64,000 bases of DNA from Protopterus annectens. Lineage: Eukaryota; Chordata; Ceratodontiformes; Protopteridae. Location of the stretch: assembly GCF_019279795.1 (NCBI RefSeq), contig NC_056734.1:3361006-3425005 (forward strand), given 5' to 3'. The notes beneath the pieces were generated by a model. That model had not been told where the DNA came from. It did not search any database and worked only from the letters and a program-made list of their open reading frames with translations. Below, piece after piece: positions 61,901 to 64,000 of the stretch (positions are counted from its first letter, which is position 1; each line of letters begins with the position of its first letter). Position numbers and translations under genes: made by a program.

Positions 61901-64000
61901 ATGTCTAAGGAAAGGGTCTCAGGCTTTAAGAAGTGTGACTCGTGCTGTCAGAAGATGTCTCTGACAGACGGTCACACTTCTTGCCTGTACTGCCTGGGGC
62001 CTCTCCACCTGCAGGACTCCTGTGCTATATGTCATTCTTTTAGCCAGAGAGTCCTGCAGGAGAGAAGAAATAAATTGATTTTGAGGGGCCTTCTTAAACC
62101 GGAGGGCTCTCCGGCTAAGTCGGCCCCGACTAAGACTTCTAAGTCTTCCAAGGCCCAGGCTTCTGTTCCTAAGCCTGCGGCCTCGGTTCCGACTCTTTCA
62201 GAGTCGAGATCGGCTCCGGCTGGAGCCGATCCTAGTTTACACAAATCCTCGGCACCGATGGCTATCGGTGCCGATACTGGTTCGGCCACTTCGGTGTCTG
62301 CTCCGACTGGCTCCGACCACCATGTGGCCCAGGCTTCGGTGTCGGCGCCGACCGGCACCGACACCGTTACTTTTGTGTCTGTATCGGCTCCGGCTGGAGC
62401 AGATACATCGAGACCTTCCGTCGGCGCCGAAAAATTGTCGGCTCCGACAGCATCAATAGTTTCGTCGGCTCCGATGGTTCCTTCGAGGAAGAGATCTAGG
62501 TCCCCTTCCTTGGAGCCGATACTCTGGGCTCCGGCTTCTCCTCTCCTCTCGGAACGGAGCCATCGGAGCCGATCATCCAGGTCATCCAGGCTTCCTGACC
62601 ATGATTTAGAGAGAGTGGTCAGTAGATTATTAAAATCACAGGCACTGGCCCAGATGCTACATAGTCCGTCTCAACAGATGACTATTAGTCCACACCCCAT
62701 TGCAGTTCCTCCTTCGACTCTACCCCAGAGTTTGGAGTTGGAGTCTTTGGGAATGGTTTCTGCTACGGCTGAGGGACAGATACCCCCTTCTGCTCCTTCA
62801 GCCTCTACTCTTATCTCCTCTTCGAGACCTTCCTTAGAGGGATTCAGTGGTCGGGCTTCCCTGGTCTCCTCCGAGGGGGTGAGTGGCATCAGACCCTTGT
62901 CCGACCCCACTCTTCCCCTTGGAGCCTCGGCCTTGGTGAGCTCGGCTTCGACATCTGCCTCTGAGCCTTCCCTTTCAGTGGGTCCTGTAGTTCCTGGTTC
63001 TTCGGAACGGGTTCTCTCGGACCTCCCTGGGAGGGGAGCCTTCGAGGTGATGAAGAGTGTGCTGGCCACTGGACTCAGCCAGCAGTCTGTTCCCTTAGCT
63101 CCTCCCTCTATGGTGCCTGTCGATATCTCTGCCACTTCTCTTGCTCCCGGACCCAGAGATCCTCCGCCTCAAGTTTCCCCACTGGGAAGAACCCCCTCTT
63201 CCGAGGATTCTCCTGATCAGTCAGGAGATCCTCCGCGAAAGAGGACCTGTAAGAGGAAACACGTAGACTCCCCCGAGTCTATCACTTCAGATACTGACTT
63301 AGATGAGTCAGAGGGATCCCCAAGATCCCCCTCTGAGGATGTCTCCTTTTCAGACATCCTAGAACTCCTTAGACAGAGGGGAAACTGGCCCACCAATAAT
63401 CCCTCTGAGGATGAGTCGGTATACCTGGAGGCGTTTGGATCTCGGCCCTCCACCTCCTGGGTATCTCCACCTTTCGACCCCCTTATGCAGGTTATTGCTC
63501 GAAAGGCGTGGGCTGCTCCTGACTCTGTAGAGCCAGTCCCTAGGAGGCCTTCTAAATTTATTACTGCCCCGTCGGACAAGCAATTCCTCACGAAAGGTGT
63601 CCCTGCTGATGCCATGGTGGTGGCAGCTGCCACTAAGAAGGAACTTGCAGATCCTTCCGTACCTGTCCATCCTCCTAATAAGGACTCTAGGACCATGGAT
63701 AGGTATGGTAAGCGGATGTTCTCTTCAGCGACCTTTGCTATGCGTTCGCTGAACTACCTATGTCACTTCACCAGACTCCAGAGGGATATCCTTAAGGAGC
63801 TAGGTGAAGTAGTTCAGGATCCTACAGCTGCAGGGGCTCAAGAAAAAATTGCTTCGCAGCTAGGAACCTTTAATTCTATTGCTAACTCCTCCATGCGACT
63901 CATATCATATGCTGCAGATGGAGCGAGTAGGGCCGCAGGTACAGGTGTGGCTCTTAGACGCCAAGCCTGGATGCGGCTCTGTAATTTTGCAGATCCCTTT
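61901..64000 (+). CDS. DIRS-E gag-like ORF1, open for 700 codons, 3' end outside window
   Basis: The frame from ATG 61901 (MSKERVSGFKKCDSC) has no stop in any of its 700 codons to the window end. The head has C-x2-C, H-x2-C-x2-CLGPLH and C-x2-C, the same Cys/His layout as gag of DIRS-A/B/C. A region of SAPxGAD-like repeats lies at about codons 100-190, followed by an RKRSRSPS patch and a Ser/Pro-rich middle. A basic PRKRTCKRKH stretch (about 63232-63261) precedes acidic blocks. DRYGKRMFSSATFAMRSLNYL (63697-63759) matches the ERWGKKVYTSTTLAMRSLN block, and LRRQAWMRL (63951-63977) matches RRHAWLK. It belongs to a second DIRS family, and this copy may be young. Confidence 0.8.
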   Translation, partial: MSKERVSGFKKCDSCCQKMSLTDGHTSCLYCLGPLHLQDSCAICHSFSQRVLQERRNKLILRGLLKPEGSPAKSAPTKTSKSSKAQASVPKPAASVPTLSESRSAPAGADPSLHKSSAPMAIGADTGSATSVSAPTGSDHHVAQASVSAPTGTDTVTFVSVSAPAGADTSRPSVGAEKLSAPTASIVSSAPMVPSRKRSRSPSLEPILWAPASPLLSERSHRSRSSRSSRLPDHDLERVVSRLLKSQALAQMLHSPSQQMTISPHPIAVPPSTLPQSLELESLGMVSATAEGQIPPSAPSASTLISSSRPSLEGFSGRASLVSSEGVSGIRPLSDPTLPLGASALVSSASTSASEPSLSVGPVVPGSSERVLSDLPGRGAFEVMKSVLATGLSQQSVPLAPPSMVPVDISATSLAPGPRDPPPQVSPLGRTPSSEDSPDQSGDPPRKRTCKRKHVDSPESITSDTDLDESEGSPRSPSEDVSFSDILELLRQRGNWPTNNPSEDESVYLEAFGSRPSTSWVSPPFDPLMQVIARKAWAAPDSVEPVPRRPSKFITAPSDKQFLTKGVPADAMVVAAATKKELADPSVPVHPPNKDSRTMDRYGKRMFSSATFAMRSLNYLCHFTRLQRDILKELGEVVQDPTAAGAQEKIASQLGTFNSIANSSMRLISYAADGASRAAGTGVALRRQAWMRLCNFADPF

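Noticed and set aside
62032..63696. Minus-strand open frames of 110-159 codons opposite DIRS-E gag
   Set aside because: They are shadows of the 700-codon plus-strand frame, caused by its GC-rich codon pattern. No motifs are present.

Overview
The window is AT-rich vertebrate DNA made almost entirely of nested retrotransposons, with one recognisable host exon. That exon (60577-60694, + strand) has good splice sites and encodes 39 residues matching the middle of NMD3, the 60S ribosomal export adaptor. No other NMD3 exon was recognised in about 60 kb upstream or 3 kb downstream, so most of the window is probably intron of a greatly expanded gene. A giant intron, abundant DIRS, CR1, L2 and Penelope elements, and a V-SINE related to zebrafish DANA and lungfish Lun1 suggest a giant-genome sarcopterygian. 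A lungfish is favoured and a salamander or caecilian is possible. Species is inference.

Layout. 1-3115: a Penelope-like element (PLE, + strand) with RT and GIY-YIG regions, followed by a candidate hammerhead ribozyme. 3140-6293: a 5'-truncated L2-type LINE (L2-1, +). 6294-7395 and 13086-14700: an old DIRS copy (DIRS-F, +) split by a CR1 LINE (CR1-1, -, 7396 to about 11400 or further). 16226-19188: CR1-2 (-). 19189-19720: an RTE 3' fragment. 20510-21880: CR1-3 (-). 21881-31172: CR1-4 (+), split by the complete DIRS-A (22898-28442). 31190-32854 and 38425-38510: CR1-5 (-), split by the complete DIRS-B (32855-38424). 40467-55970: an older DIRS-D that has received a V-SINE (41678-41910), an L2 fragment (44731-46480), the complete DIRS-C (46591-52206) and a 2.5 kb element with long terminal inverted repeats (52892-55409), which itself carries a 580 bp MITE-like element (53499-54078). 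55971-60576: mostly unrecognised intronic sequence. 61441-64000: the 5' part of a second DIRS family (DIRS-E), with a gag-like frame open for 700 codons to the window edge.

How the parts work. DIRS-A, -B and -C share one plan: a left inverted terminal repeat with a TATA box, a 5' UTR, gag, pol (RT, RNase H, methyltransferase-like domain), a tyrosine recombinase (YR), an internal complementary region (ICR) and a right inverted terminal repeat. Each ICR is the reverse complement of the two element tips joined end to end, as expected for a circular intermediate that the YR integrates. Comparison with sister repeats in this window shows that A, B and C inserted cleanly, without target duplication. 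In all three the pol frame is +1 to gag and begins at the gag stop (CAR-TGA-C), pointing to a +1 recoding event. All copies carry inactivating lesions except that the YR frames of A and B, and the visible gag of DIRS-E, are open.

All element names (DIRS-A to F, CR1-1 to 5, L2-1/2) are labels for this window only. Family assignments rest on motif recognition, not on database searches.
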